NCBI GenBank assembly: GCA_034440575.1
Contig: JAOTOL010001570.1
Coordinates: 753,501-817,500, forward strand
DNA from: Imbricaverruca yamaguchii
Taxonomy: Eukaryota; Arthropoda; Thecostraca; Neoverrucidae
Length of the DNA stretch: 64,000 nucleotides
Direction: 5' to 3'
How positions within the stretch are numbered: the stretch's first letter is position 1; every line of letters starts with the position of its first letter. Below, one piece after another: positions 12,972 to 25,600 of the stretch. A model generated the notes under the pieces. The model was not told where the DNA came from and did not search any database. It worked only from the letters and a program-made list of their open reading frames with translations. A program made the position numbers and the translations under genes.

Positions 12972-13439
12972 AATATGTATATATTACGGCTAGATTGATT
13001 ATGGATATATTATGACTAAAACATCGATTGTGCATCTGCCGTTATCCATGATCGATGATGAGGGAAAGGTTGTGAATTGAAGGAGCGGCGTCGATGGTGG
13101 CTCCACCGTTGTACAGAGGGATCCGCATGCACCACCAGTTACTCATGGAGTCAGTCCCGCAGAACGAAATTGGTGCTACTGTAGCGCAGTTGAAGACCTA
13201 AGAGCCTATCACAATCAGCTTCAAGTGGAGAAACCTAACCTCAATGGCCCACGATGTTTGCAATGATACAGAAAGGAGCATCCATCGATAGGAGACCGGA
13301 AAGATACGCAGCTGACTCTGGTACCATGGCTCGCATACATATGTCGGTTCGGGCATGCCGGATTCGAATCAGGGCGGACACACAGACGGCCGAGGAGACA
13401 GGCCGAGGAGTTAGGCCTGAGCCGAGGAGACGGACCAGC

Positions 13440-13605
13440 AGGCGCAGCTGAGATGGCAAACGGAGCCAACTGAGGAAGGCCAGCGGAGTCAACTGAGGGC
13501 GTAAGCCAGGGGAGTCAGCTGAAGAGGAAGGTCAGCGGAGTCAGCTGAGGGAAGGGGGCAGTGGAATCAGCTGAGGAGAAGGCCAGCGGAGTCAACTGAG
13601 GTACA
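13440..13605. repeat. minisatellite of about 33 bp
   Basis: Units contain AGCGGAGTCAACTGAGG or the variant CAGCTGA. About five units run into the possible exon at 13592. Confidence 0.85.
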
Positions 13606-13730
13606 CGGCACGCGCGGCGTCCACAGCCCGGTGCTCTAGCCGGACGCCGCTGCCGTCAGCGACGACAACGGCGCAATAGCGCACGGCCCGCGCGCGAGCA
13701 CCGCCCCGACCAGAGACCTCATGTAACACA
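13592..13730 (-). CDS. possible exon of unknown identity
   Basis: After CTCTGGCAG the - strand stays open for 46 codons in a GC-rich stretch encoding VLHEVSGRGGARARAV and RYCAVVVADGSGVRLEHRA, then a stop. The phase would fit the exon ending at 14920, but no donor stronger than GCC|GTGTAC is present and the protein is not recognised. A 33-bp minisatellite begins at its end. Confidence 0.2.
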
Positions 13731-14698
13731 CTGCCAGAGCATTGTGGACGCACGCAACGGAAACCGAAACTCTGAAAAGCGCCACGCCCAACAATGGCAT
13801 CTATTCTGTCCAATTCAATATTGGTCGAACAGTGCACAAACAAACGCAAAAGGCTGCTGGCCCGCATTTTTAGGTCCGGAGAACCAATCAAATGAGCATC
13901 ATTTTGCTGCATGGTGTTGTATCTATGAATCCTGGGATAACATTTAAAATGTAGCACGTGTGCCACGTACGCATACGTAGCATATGACTGTCTCCTTTCC
14001 AGTATCACCGCTCCACTTCAGCTGTCCACCAGTTTCCTCTATGCACATTCACTCGGTCCTTAGTGAGCATGTTGTGATGCTAGTGTGACAATCTGAGGCT
14101 GAAAACCGGCGGCTCAACACACACAAACACAGTATACTACAATAATATAAATGGCAATACCCACCTCGCAAACATGTGATGCCAACACAACCAAAACCAC
14201 TCCGAAAGTCGAATGGATGTGCACAGCTGTTTTAAGCTGCGTCCGTCCCGCTGAGTCATCAGATTGGACGAAAATCGCAGAACGGAATGTCTCCGGGGCG
14301 ACCACGTACCGAGTGGAACTGCAGGCGGCTCTTACGAGGAGCCGACGGTGTCCAAAGTACAACGTCCTGTGTGTGTGCGTGCCAATGTTGGCTGGTAGAC
14401 TGGTTGGACATTAGGGCGCATCGACCACAAGGGGTCACTCAACGTCCAGCGTGTGCATGGGAAGTGCATACTATTCATTCAAGCGGCGGGCAAGAGGAGG
14501 CGAACTGGTATGACTTTGAACTACGCCGTACTGCGTATTTGTACACAACGGCCGACACAGCATGTAACGGCTTCGGCTGACCGAATGGAATTCCATCGTC
14601 ATACCAGTCACACGCTGCCAATTTACCCGGCGGAATTTTTCATTCACACGACATGTCGTCCGATCAAAATCCAGCGCAGCCACACCATAGGCACTCTC

Positions 14699-14806
14699 TG
14701 GTTGATTATTGGTTTTACGACACATCGACCGTTGAGTCATGTAGCGTCGCCAATCTCTCACGCCGATTGGTCGCGGGCGAAGAGTAGCGACAGGCGAAAC
14801 TCGAAC
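14699..14806 (-). mobile_element. SINE family A (5'-truncated) with perfect target duplication
   Basis: The body and 3' end (ACGACACATCGACCGTTGAG, CGCCGATTGGTCGCGGGCGA) stop at box B. A 14-bp perfect duplication CCATAGGCACTCTC is at 14685-14698 and 14807-14820. Confidence 0.93.
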
Positions 14807-14919
14807 CCATAGGCACTCTCACAGCTTCCCGCGCCGCCCACCACCACGAGCCACCCCCGGCGGTAACCACACACCCAGCACCACCACCACCGCCACATAA
14901 GCGCCCTGCACGGACTGAC

Positions 14920-15132
14920 CTGAGCGTGGCGGCGATGTTGTGTCCGCTGACGTCCTGCAGCAGCCGGTGGCGCACGTGACTGGAGCCGGTCAGCCAGACG
15001 CGCGAGTGTGCGCACGGCGCCTCCAGCGACAGGAACAGGCCGTACGCCAGCGTGAAGCCCACCACCAGGCCGATGCAGCCGGCGAACAGGACGCCCGAGC
15101 AGCAGTAGCCCCAGCGGCGCGGCTGCACCGGC
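14920..15132 (-). CDS. candidate membrane protein, transmembrane exon
   Basis: Bordered by CCGCGCAG|G and CTCAG|GTCAGT, with 70 full codons. A basic patch QPRRW precedes a hydrophobic helix of about 23 residues. After it comes a segment with one Cys (EAPCAHSRVW) and the helical HRLLQDVSGHNIAATL. The positive-inside pattern supports an Nin/Cout topology. Confidence 0.5.
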
Positions 15133-18100
15133 CTGCGCGGCGAGATCAAGGCAGATCGGGTCAGACAGGAGTGTCGGGTCTCACAGTCAGTGAAGAGTGC
15201 ATAGGATGCGATCAGGTACTGGCGGGGAGGGGATCGGGTCGCGTACTGTCCCGGGATATGGTCCAATCAGCTGAAACTGGTGGGGAGGAATGAGGTGAAA
15301 TACGGCTGCCCTGGTCTGGGGAATGGTCCAGCGAGGTACCAGCAAGGAAGAAATGATGTGAAGTAAGCTTATGTTAGTCTGGAAAATGGCCTGCTGAGGT
15401 ACTAGTGGAAAAGGGATGATATGAAATACAGCTGCACTAGTCTGGGGAAGGGGACACGCGAGGTGAAGTCAGGCACTGGTACGTCGGCAGGAGGGAGATA
15501 ATGTGAGGAGCCGATGGGGGAAGAAACTAAGTGAAGTGTTGCTGTGGTAGAAAGGGAAGGGGTCTGACGAGGTAGGGTCGTCTACTGGTATGGGAAGGGA
15601 TAACATGAAGTCAGTTAGAGGCAGATATAATCAGGTTAAGTACAAAAGCATCGGTACACCAATACATATCGGTGGTTTGATGTGTTGGTTGGTTATTGGA
15701 TTTACGACACACCGACCGTTGAGTCATGCAGCGTCGTCAATCTCTCACGCCGATTGTTCGCGGGCGAAAGGTAGCGACAGGTGAGACTCGAACACCAATT
15801 TACAGCCTCAGGCTTGGAGAAAGTCCCGAAACACAGTGAAGTTATGATTGTGAGCGGTCCTGGCGTGCAATAGTGATGTTTAAGTGCAAAGCATAAACAG
15901 TGATTCCTGCAGCAGCCAGAACGTGAAGTCAACTTCGTTATGCCATGTATATTGCCAATACACATTGCACACCTCCGCTAAGACCAGGACGCACTGACAG
16001 TCATATACTTCCTGTTTTCAGTGCATTAGTATTGAAAGTTCGGGCGGAACAAAACACATCATCTCAAGGGAAGATGCTTTTCTGTCGCAAACACCTTGAA
16101 ATTTCGCATTTTTTTCGTAGACCCAGATACAATGTTGATATCCACGATCAAAGTATACGGTCACCATAAACTCATTGTAATATGTATATAATTTTGACAC
16201 CACACCAAGATGGCCTCACCTGTCGCGAATCTGCTTGAGGACGCTCTCCAGGGGGTGCGCCACCATCTCGTCCTCCTCGCTGGTGGAGCCCCAGTCCTCC
16301 GCGGAGGAGCGCCGGTTTCTGTCGCCGCCATAGCCACGCTGGCCAACCGGCCGTAGTGGCACGCGCAGACCATTGCTCTCCTCCTCATCCGGGTATACCA
16401 TCAGCCGCTGGACCAAAACACACAGGGTCAACTAGCTGCTGGGCAGACCATCCCCTCCTCCTGCTTCAAGCATGCCACCAGCCACTACGGTCAGACATAG
16501 AGGACAACCACCCTGCTGCGATACACATAGGAGAAAACAATCAGTTGTGCAGACCCTCCCCTCCTGCTCAGTGTACCACTGCCGCTGCGGATAGGCATAG
16601 GGACAACCATCAGCTGCGTGCTGTGTGCCCATGCCTTCATCTTCCGGGCATACCACCAGCCGCTACGGCATAACACGGCAGGGACAGCCATCAGCTGCGC
16701 AAGCACTCGTCGTCCTCTTTCTGGTATGACATCAGCCGTGAGGCCATACCAGCCTACCCGCATCTCTACATATCGGCCATACCCACAGGCAGACGCAAAA
16801 AGCAACCAAGCCAACAGGCCAAGCGAAGTGAAGCAACAAGACAGTAATGACTCTGCTATTGTGACGGACACGTAGTCTGCCATGCCTGTCGAGAAGAGCA
16901 GCGGAACCATGTACATAAACGCTGCCACCGGATATCAGTTATCGATGATCTTATGATCGATACGTCGTTAAACGTCGCGGTCATTGCGCTGCCTACTGAA
17001 TAGGCAGCGCAATGATCGCGAAAATGTGTGCTCACAAACAATGGACATGCCAAAAACAACGGGATCCCACTGGGACCTGGGTAGTGTGGTAGACAAGGCC
17101 ACCGACCACTTCTTTTGGTGATAACCTGATACGGAAACACAACGCGTCACCTCCCAGGGCAGCCTCCGCTGCGCTGTCGATGTGCACAAGCGCGCTCGAT
17201 AAGTCTGAAGTTGCTGACATACAACGAGTCTAGGGTCAGCGTCCAGCCATTGCACACTTCGCTGAACCAGTACAGTGTCCATACACACTTCAGTGGTGGT
17301 CAACTAGTCTACGGTACACGTCGACGTGACCTCGTGTTTCATATGCGGCACGCACGCGCGTCTGCATGAACACTTGTGAAGCTGCCACAACATTGCACAC
17401 CCACGTATCGATCTGCATCGTAGCATTTGTCATCAGACCAGCAATCATGATGTCACATTCCGGAATGCTCTAGTGGTTGGTGGGCTCGATACCGCAGATC
17501 ACGGACACCGACCGGAGCCAGCTGCGGCCGGTCCGGGGCACGGCACAGAGCACACGGCTTCGACAGATCCGTGTATCGATACTGCTGACGCGTGTCCACT
17601 GTACCATGCTGCGTCACACTATCTAGCATTCACCTCTGCACCGTGTCCCATCGGCGATGTACGTCTGTACTAAACCCTATCGTAGACCCACGTGTGCACT
17701 GCATCCAACCCGAGACACATGTCTGCAGTGCAACCCACCTGCGATCCACGTCTGTACTGAATCCAACCCGAGACACACGCTTGTAGTGCAACCACCTGAG
17801 ACCCACGTTTGCACTGCACTACACTCGACACCCACCCAGCTGCACTGTATCCCACCTCAGACTCACATATGCACTGCACTCCACTCGAAACCCACCCAGC
17901 TGCATTGTATCCCACTCGAGACTCACATCCACACTTCACTCCACTCGACACCCACCCAGCTGCATTGTATCCCACTCGAGACTCACATCCACACTTCACT
18001 CCACTCGACACCCACCCAGCTGCATTGTATCCACTCGACTCACATCCACACTTCACTCCACTCGACACCCACCCAGCTGCATTGTATCCCAACTGAGACT

Positions 18101-18718
18101 CACATCCACACTTCCTCCACTCGACACTCAGGTAGCTGCACTGTATCCCACCTCATACTCACATATGCACTGCACTCCACTCGACACCCACCCAGCTGCA
18201 CTGTATCCCACCCGAGACTCACATCCACACTTCACCCCACTCGACACCCACCCAGCTGCATTGTATCCACTCGACTCACATCCACACTTCACTCCACTCG
18301 ACACCCACCCAGCTGCATTGTATCCACTCGACTCACATCCACACTTCACTCCACTCGACACCCACCCAGCTGCATTGTATCCCACTCGAGACTCACATCC
18401 ACACTTCACTTCACTCGACACTCAGGTAGCTGCACTGTATCCCACCCGAGGCTCATATCAGCACTGCACTCCACTCAACACCCACCCAGCTGCACTGTAT
18501 CCCAACTGAGACTCACATCCACACTTCACTCCACTCGACACTCACGTAGCTGCACTGTATCCCACCCGAGGCTCATATCAGCACTGCACTCCACTCAACA
18601 CCCACCCAGCTGCACTGTATCCCACCTCAGACTCACGTCTGCATTGCACTCTACTCGACAGCCACGCAGCTGCGCCGTATCCCACCTGAGCCCAGCTACT
18701 GTTAACCGACGGGTACAT
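14920..18718 (-). CDS. candidate type II membrane protein N-terminus (three exons, incomplete)
   Basis: Exons 18718-18686 (MYPSVNSSWAQ), 16407-16220 and 15132-14920 are phase-compatible (0, then 2). The second exon encodes an acidic/basic cytosolic segment with YPDEEESNGLRVPLRP and SSAEDWGSTSEEDEM. The third encodes RRWGYC, a hydrophobic span GVLFAGCIGLVVGFTLAYG, and an outer segment ending HRLLQDVSGHNIAATL, cut in phase 2 at CTCAG|GTCAGT. I infer a single-pass type II protein. The ending recalls the AENI..FL segment that precedes the PHxAGT block in NAALADase/glutamate carboxypeptidase II (M28B); this is weak inference. No catalytic-domain exon was recognised downstream. Exon 1 is the least secure. 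If it is false, an ATG within the second exon could serve as start. Confidence 0.4.
15270..15600. repeat. degenerate tandem repeat of about 75 bp
   Basis: Recurring words GTCTGG(G/A)GAA, GAGGTAC(C/T)AG and GAT(A/G)(A/T)(G/C)ATGTGA at intervals of about 70-80 bp. It lies in the intron upstream of the exon at 15132. Confidence 0.6.
15684..15789 (-). mobile_element. SINE family A (5'-truncated)
   Basis: Same body as the copy at 14699, with the tail (TTGGTTGG) on the left and box B GAGACTCGAAC on the right. A flanking duplication is unclear. Confidence 0.85.
16220..16407 (-). CDS. candidate membrane protein, cytosolic exon
   Basis: Bordered by TTGGTCCAG|CGG and GACAG|GTGAGG on the - strand, with 62 codons open and charge-rich. 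The splice phase (2) fits the exon at 15132. The flanking intron carries degenerate tandem copies of this exon's acceptor region. Confidence 0.5.
16390..16760. repeat. degenerate tandem repeat spanning a splice acceptor
   Basis: Five units of about 75-100 bp start near 16392, 16469, 16573, 16648 and 16724. Each carries a version of GGTATACCATCAGCCGCTGG, which is the acceptor and first codons of the exon at 16407. Confidence 0.7.
16978..17018. repeat. inverted repeat (15-bp perfect arms, 5-bp loop)
   Basis: TCATTGCGCTGCCTA at 16981-16995 and its complement at 17001-17015 surround CTGAA. Pairing continues outward for about three more bases with one G:T. Confidence 0.95.
17640..18690. repeat. 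60-bp minisatellite, about 17 units
   Basis: Units contain CACTCCACTCGACACCCACC, CAGCTGCA(T/C)TGTATCCCAC and GAGACTCACAT. Because 60 is a multiple of three, both strands carry long open frames (up to 357 codons) that are not genes. Some units are shortened by a few bases. Confidence 0.95.
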
Positions 18719-19699
18719 GGTGAGCGGTAGTGCGCGAGCCGGCGGCTCATACCCGGTCACAGCGGGCCCCGACGCCGCCGACGGGCGGCCTGCACCAACA
18801 TCGTGTCGGCTCCAGCGGGCCGGTCGGGACCGGCCGAGTAACGCCGCTGCAACTCAGCGGCTATCGCCAACTCAACCGCTCTCACGCTGACTCAGCTCAC
18901 TCGCGGCAGGGCAGGCTGCTCACTGCCGCCACATTTACTCACTGCAGTTGCACTCACTCGGTGAGCTGTATTCACCAATCACCACTCACTCGCCTCCAGC
19001 ACAGTCCGGCCTCTGCAGTTGTGAGCACTCACAGCAGGCGAGTTCACTCATCATACCCTATTCACGTCTAATTCACTCAATGTGCTGAGCCTCATCCTAC
19101 ACAATGAAGTATACCGTGTAATAAGTTCCGTGCACCTGCGGTACCATTGGACATCTGTTTGCGCCGTACGCCACACTGATGCTTTTTCCTCAATATCCTG
19201 TCACGCCACTGCACTACGTTATACACCGCCGGCAAACGTCCGCCCCGGCACTGCACCACCGGATACCGGACACCCCGACGGCACCGCTGCGACGTTGTGG
19301 CACCAGTCGCCGGATATATCAGGCACCGACGCGCCACCGCCGCCGCAACATGTGACGTCGCGTCACGCGCACGGCACCGGCGCCCGGCGGATCTCGGCGG
19401 CGAACCAGCCGCCGGCGGCGGCGCGCACACGGTCCCCGCCCCGCCCGGCGGCAGACAGGTGTATGGCGGTCGCGACAGGTGGGACAGGGGCGGTCTCCTG
19501 TCAGTCGGATCGGGCGGCGCATGAAGGTGGAGGAGGAGCAGGACTCCGCCTTCGGAAAATATCGATGGAAAATATCAAGAGCACAACACAAATACCATTG
19601 TTTACTGGCGGCAATGACAACCAACGTGCGACAATCTCGCCAATAACAACTGCAGCAATACTCTAAATTACATAGGCATAGCATATGCAAGCTTGTACT

Positions 19700-22600
19700 T
19701 AAACACACCTGCACTGCTTTGCACATGGCGAATGTCAATATTGCTTTTCATGCCCAACAAGAATGGAATGGTGCAGCATCACCATACCTGACATATATAC
19801 CGTTATTTTTACTAATGCTGACATGGACATTTATCCAACACTGTTTGCACTGCATGCTTCCCACACGCATGCTGTGATGCACGTGGTGGTCTGCACACAG
19901 GATAACACAGCCCAGTCTTGCACGACATATGGTTCCTAGAATGATCGCCTACAATTACGGGCAGTCAAGAACAAAACAAGTGCAAGACTAATGCAAGTGC
20001 TGAACATGATCGGGCGAAGACCCAGCTATGGCATCACGAGGTCCTGGGCAGTGTTGTAGTAGCTGCAACTACCAGTGGGGCTTGGCATGGCTGTCTGGCG
20101 TGGCTTGACTTATACTTGTCATAGGCTGATGCAAATTATTCAACTACTGTATGGAAAAAGTGCTGCCGACCAGTTCAAGATAAAACTTATGCCAGGAAGT
20201 GTGACATGTAATTGCCACCAACACCATGTATATCGGTAAAGGATGACATTCATTTTGATAAGCATGACATAAGTCTTCAAAGACGCATTACTTTGGAGAA
20301 TGCATTCAATTTCGTTTTGTCTGAACATTGCAAGATGCAGAATCATAGCAAGCTTCTGGTGCTATGCAATGCTAGAATATGGTATTGATGGGTACAGACA
20401 GATTTTACATACCATTTTCGAATTACTATGTGGTCTTTGACAATGCACATGTATTGCTTTTCCTTGCCTTGTGCAACATACATAAATTTACCATTAACAA
20501 TATGCACAGACACTGCATCACTTGGCCCAGCTCCACACAGCATACATTGCCTTGCCTTTGTATGATTGAGCCGACAGAGAGAAATAATGGCTCACCAAAA
20601 CGTTTTAAATGCACCTAGCTTTTTAATTGTATCTAGTACACTAACATTCAACATCTGGCATTCAACATATGTAGATTTAGGCTCTATTCCATCAAACATT
20701 CACATGCCTAGGCTTTACATCATCCATCATCTATAGGTGCAGGCTTTGCACAGAACAATGTTGGGGTTAGGCTAAGTTGTGGATTCTAAATTACTGCAAC
20801 CCCCTCCCAGTTCCTTTACTGGTATGTCAATCAATCAATGTCTTGTAATGCTGGAGGATTTGTGCTTTGGGGCACAATTTGTGCTAATGCCTTGTGATGA
20901 TGGTCATACAAAGTCAGTGCACTATAATGAAACATGTTTCAATGGTGCTCTTCTATTTAGGGCATACCATAGGCATCATCAGTTCAGGTAAGACAAGACA
21001 ATGTGTAGGGCAGCTAGATGCCAACAAGTTTGCATCTGAATGATGATTCATCAATGGTAGCCTGGTGATGCAGTGAGATGCAGTGTTGTCATTCAAGTAA
21101 TTACTAGGATTGGGCAGACACATTTGGTAGAATAAATATGCATAGTATTGCAGTTTAGTTCATCTTTTATATACATGTGCTATACATCCATCTTGGTATT
21201 TACCAGATGTCATACAAAATAAACACTCAAATCAGAAGCAATTAATTTCAGTCTGAATTCAGCATCAATTACCTACACACATGCTGCTATCTGCACCAAA
21301 CAATGACAAAACCAAAATGGATGATAGGATGAAATATGGCCAGTACAACAAACAGCAATGATACAGTCATAAAGTCTTCAGACTTAAAAAGAGCCGGAAT
21401 AACTCAGCAAGGGTTAGTATTTGAAGGGAAGATACCATAAGCCTGGACAAAACAACATTCATCACTGCAACAAATGCCACATCAAAAAGCCAAACATACC
21501 ATCCAACAACATCTGACACACCAATGAACACCCATCAACCTCACCTATGCAGCTATATTCACTTGATTACTCATAATCAAATGAATATGGCTTATCAAGG
21601 ACCCTACCAATAATTGTTCAGCTCCATTCATGCCTCCTTACATGGGTCCTGTGCAGTAGACCTATTCTTAGGATAAAAATGCTGATATTGCATACAATAT
21701 ATTGAAACATATTTCTATATTTCATCAATGACAGATGTTATTCCTATTGTCATTAATATATGTGGGAGAAGTGTTGTATGTATGACTTGCAGAAACATAT
21801 GACTTGCCAGGCAAACCATCTTCTGTCATTTTGGTCTGTGCTTGAGTGTTACACAAAATTATTGAACTCAAACTTATGGAACAACATCAAAAGAAATAAA
21901 ATAGCTCCAAGGTTTGTAAGGTTTGTATATGTCACTGTATCCTCTTGAGTCATGTGATTTGCCAAGTGTCCCCAAGGTTTGCTGGTAGTGAGGTTAGACA
22001 TCAGTGGAAGGATAATAGCAACAGCTGACACTGTGACAATATATGACATTTACTTTCAACTTAAAAGTAAACATTTACCTTGTACATGAGTGGTCACATT
22101 GCCATACCCCTGGTAATAACCATGACATTTATTGACCATTTCTTCTCAATATCTTAGATAACAGATAGATCTTAGAACTTAGATCATGCTTGCACCTGAA
22201 TATGGAATCATGCTGGAGTACCAAGGATGGTACCAACATACCTACTTATCTAGGTAGGTAGCTTCTTTAACATTTGTGATATAACATTGATTGTTTGATC
22301 AACATGGATCAGATGATTGACTGTTTAATCAGATGATCTCCAAATCAAAAAGCATGCAGCGAGTCAAAACAAACATCAGTGCCAAGAAAAAGGGTAAAAT
22401 TGTCTTAAAAGGTGTTTGTGTTGCAAAGATAAATTTTCTTTAAAATAAGAAATGTTTATGAAGGTGACTAAGTTGATGGTTATACTTGCAATTGACTTGA
22501 GTTAAAACAAGAATAGACTCATGAATCATTCATTTTTGGATGAGTCACAAGTTGAATCAGTTCTTTTCCACAAAATACACCTTAAGGAATTAGTTGAATT

Positions 22601-25600
22601 ACATTTTATAAAAAGATCAGTTGAATCAGGAGTCAATCATTCAAATATAATGTATGGGCAATGCACACTGAATGCCCAATGCACACTGGCTCATGAGTCT
22701 GATACCACTGTGTTGGAACTGAATCAATTAAAATTAATGTCAGTCTGTTTGAGTCATGAGTCAAATCAGATCTCAAGATCTGAGTCAAATGTGAGTCAAC
22801 TAAAAAAATGAGTAAATTTTTATTAAAAGGTGTTTTTTTTTTGCATTTTTAGTATTTTTATATTGAATACCATGTCTATGAAGATGATTAAGATGTGAGG
22901 ACCACCTATATGCTGTGCACATGCATACTTTTCAGGTTGTGAGCAAAATAATGCCAAAAGGGCTACTGAGTTAGGTAGCATAGCATAAAAAAGAAATGTT
23001 AAAAGAAATTAAATACAAATATGGCATGACCTAACCAAATTTCATGAAATAAAAAAAAATGTTAAAAAATATATTCTTAAAAAATTATTTGAAAAACAAC
23101 AGCCTAATCAAAGCTGCTGTTAAAGAAAATCATTAAAAAGCCAAAAATGTTTTTGGTGTTTTGGAAAACTTTTGGTATTATTGTGATTTAAGGCAATAAC
23201 AAGAAAAGTTTGTAAATGCATTTTCCTCCATAAAGCAAACAAATGGGTTTGGTTTGGTTAGGTTAGTTTCAATAAGTTTTTTTTTAATTAGATAATTTGT
23301 TTTAGTCACAGGAAATAGGTGGTCTATCATCTTAGCCACCTTCATAAACATAGTATTCTGAAGAAAGAAAACAGATGTACAACAATAATACAACATAACC
23401 ACCTTTTGATACAAAAATAAATGACAGAAATTAAGTAAGAAAATGACAAGCAATTTATTTCCATATGATTTTCAAAACTAAAAAGAAACCTAGCCTAAAC
23501 TACCCTTAGGTGCTTTGGAAGATTTTTTTTTTTTTAATTTGGGTTTACAATTTTTAGGAACCAGGTGCATTAGTGCTTTAAGGTGGTAACAAGAAAAGAT
23601 TGCACACACATTGGCCTCCATAAAATGAACAAATGGTTTAAGTTTGTTTAGGTAAGGTTTGTATAATTTTTTATGTTGGAAATATTGTCATTAAAAAATC
23701 CTTTGTACAGAAAATAAGTGGTTCCATCACCTCAATCGCCTTCATAAGCTGGTATTCTGAATGCAAATTCTACAACATCAAAAACAACTTTCAAGACAAA
23801 TTTACCAAAAATAATATAAAATGCCAGATGTGAGGAATGAGCGAATGCAGTTTAGGTTGGTCGGTTGGTTGGGTATGTGAGGTTAGGTGCACCTACATCG
23901 AGTGTGGTGGTCATACAGTGCTCAATGATTGCAGTTTAGGTTGGCACCTACCCATGCATTACAAGGAAGATCATGTCAAACATTCGATGCACACTAAAAT
24001 CCAATAACAGGATCATGGTAAACAATCATACACAACTCACCTCAATGAACAAAATATAACATCAAACAAGGTTGGAATACCGGAATATCTACCTACAACT
24101 TGTGGCCTCACAACTGTTTCGACTCGAATACTCAACGGATATCAAAATACTGCCAATATTTCATACACCAACCAATATTTCATAGATGGATTCTACATGC
24201 ACTGTACTGTAAGGTGGGTAAGTTTGTTTACAAAAGGAAGGGGAAGACAAAACAGTAGTCGAAGGAGTAGGTAATATGGTAACAAACACACCTGAAGGTA
24301 GGTACAAAATATTTTTTGCTTATACTGAGGCTTTGAACTAGAAAGAACGGTACCTTTGTTAAACCTGGGTATTAGGATAAACCGCATTGGTTACTGTATC
24401 GCCACTGTGCAAAGCTTTTATGCTGATAGACAAGCTTCGGTTAGGTTGAATCAGGCTAGCTTGGGTTGGGTAACATGGACGAGACTGGAGAGGGAAACAC
24501 TGGTCTGAATGGGCGCCATTTACCTGTAGTAATGCACTGCGAGAGTCCCTAAAGTAGAACCTTCGGACGAACCTTGGTTGAGTGAATGGAGGGATGCATT
24601 CAAATGCCTCATCTGACTGTGACTACCATACCATGTAATTGTGATAAATCCGTTGATGGTGGGAGGGGAGGGGGTCTCTAAAACATAAGCAAAGGGGCGC
24701 CATTTCAGGGGACAGGGGATCAGGGGACGACACATTTTTGCGGGGGTGTAACCTGGGTTCCTGGCGTAATTACTTATTCTCGGTAGGCCATTCCTAGGTT
24801 AGGTGGTTAGGTCAGATCATCCCCTATGATACAAAGTTATATATGGTTTGGATATACTTCAACTCATCCGCTGTAATGTACAACATGTTTGGTTAGAACG
24901 GCTCTGAATTCGATAAACTAAGCTAAGTAGGGCAATGATGTGCAACATTATATATATTATCGCATTTTGCTGTTGCTTGCTCTACAAATATTCCTTGAAC
25001 GAACGAAAACATAAACTAACTACATTTTCGCTGATGAAAATTTACTTATTTGGCACCGGAAAGCTGGAATTGGGCGGCAGATTCTACGCATCCGTTGCAA
25101 TTACTCAAACGACTTGTCTTCCTGTATATATATATATATTGGGTTCTGTGGTGTTGTTGGATGGCATCGTTTTATCGGTAATTATTTTATTTTAGAGATA
25201 ATCAGCATGTTTGGCATTTAAAGAAATGTATGCTGTGATCACATCAAGCTTGATTTGGAGATGATCATGCCAGATGTTTAGGAGGTAATTACATTCCGCT
25301 GAATTTGTTTTCCGACACTTTCTTTCAATTTGGCGGGAATTTGAGTAGGAAAATCGGTACTTATACTTAGATAGGTAGCTCCCTAGGTTGGAACATAACC
25401 TACATGTGCCAACAGTTTCCATAAATACTCATGCTCCCAATCAGACTGACGATCGGTGTTACAACTGGTTAATTCTTGTGTTGAAATTTTTTTTCCAAAG
25501 CATACATGCATGGCATGGCCTACCTCACAGGGTTCTTGATTTTATATGATTAATAATTCAGTTTGAAACTGTAAATATAGCCAATCGAAGCCAATATGGA

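Noticed and set aside
19363..19497. - strand 44-codon stretch ending in a stop (GGWFAAEIRRAPVPC)
   Set aside because: Acceptor and frame are plausible, but both strands are open here because of GC richness, and no homologue is recognised.
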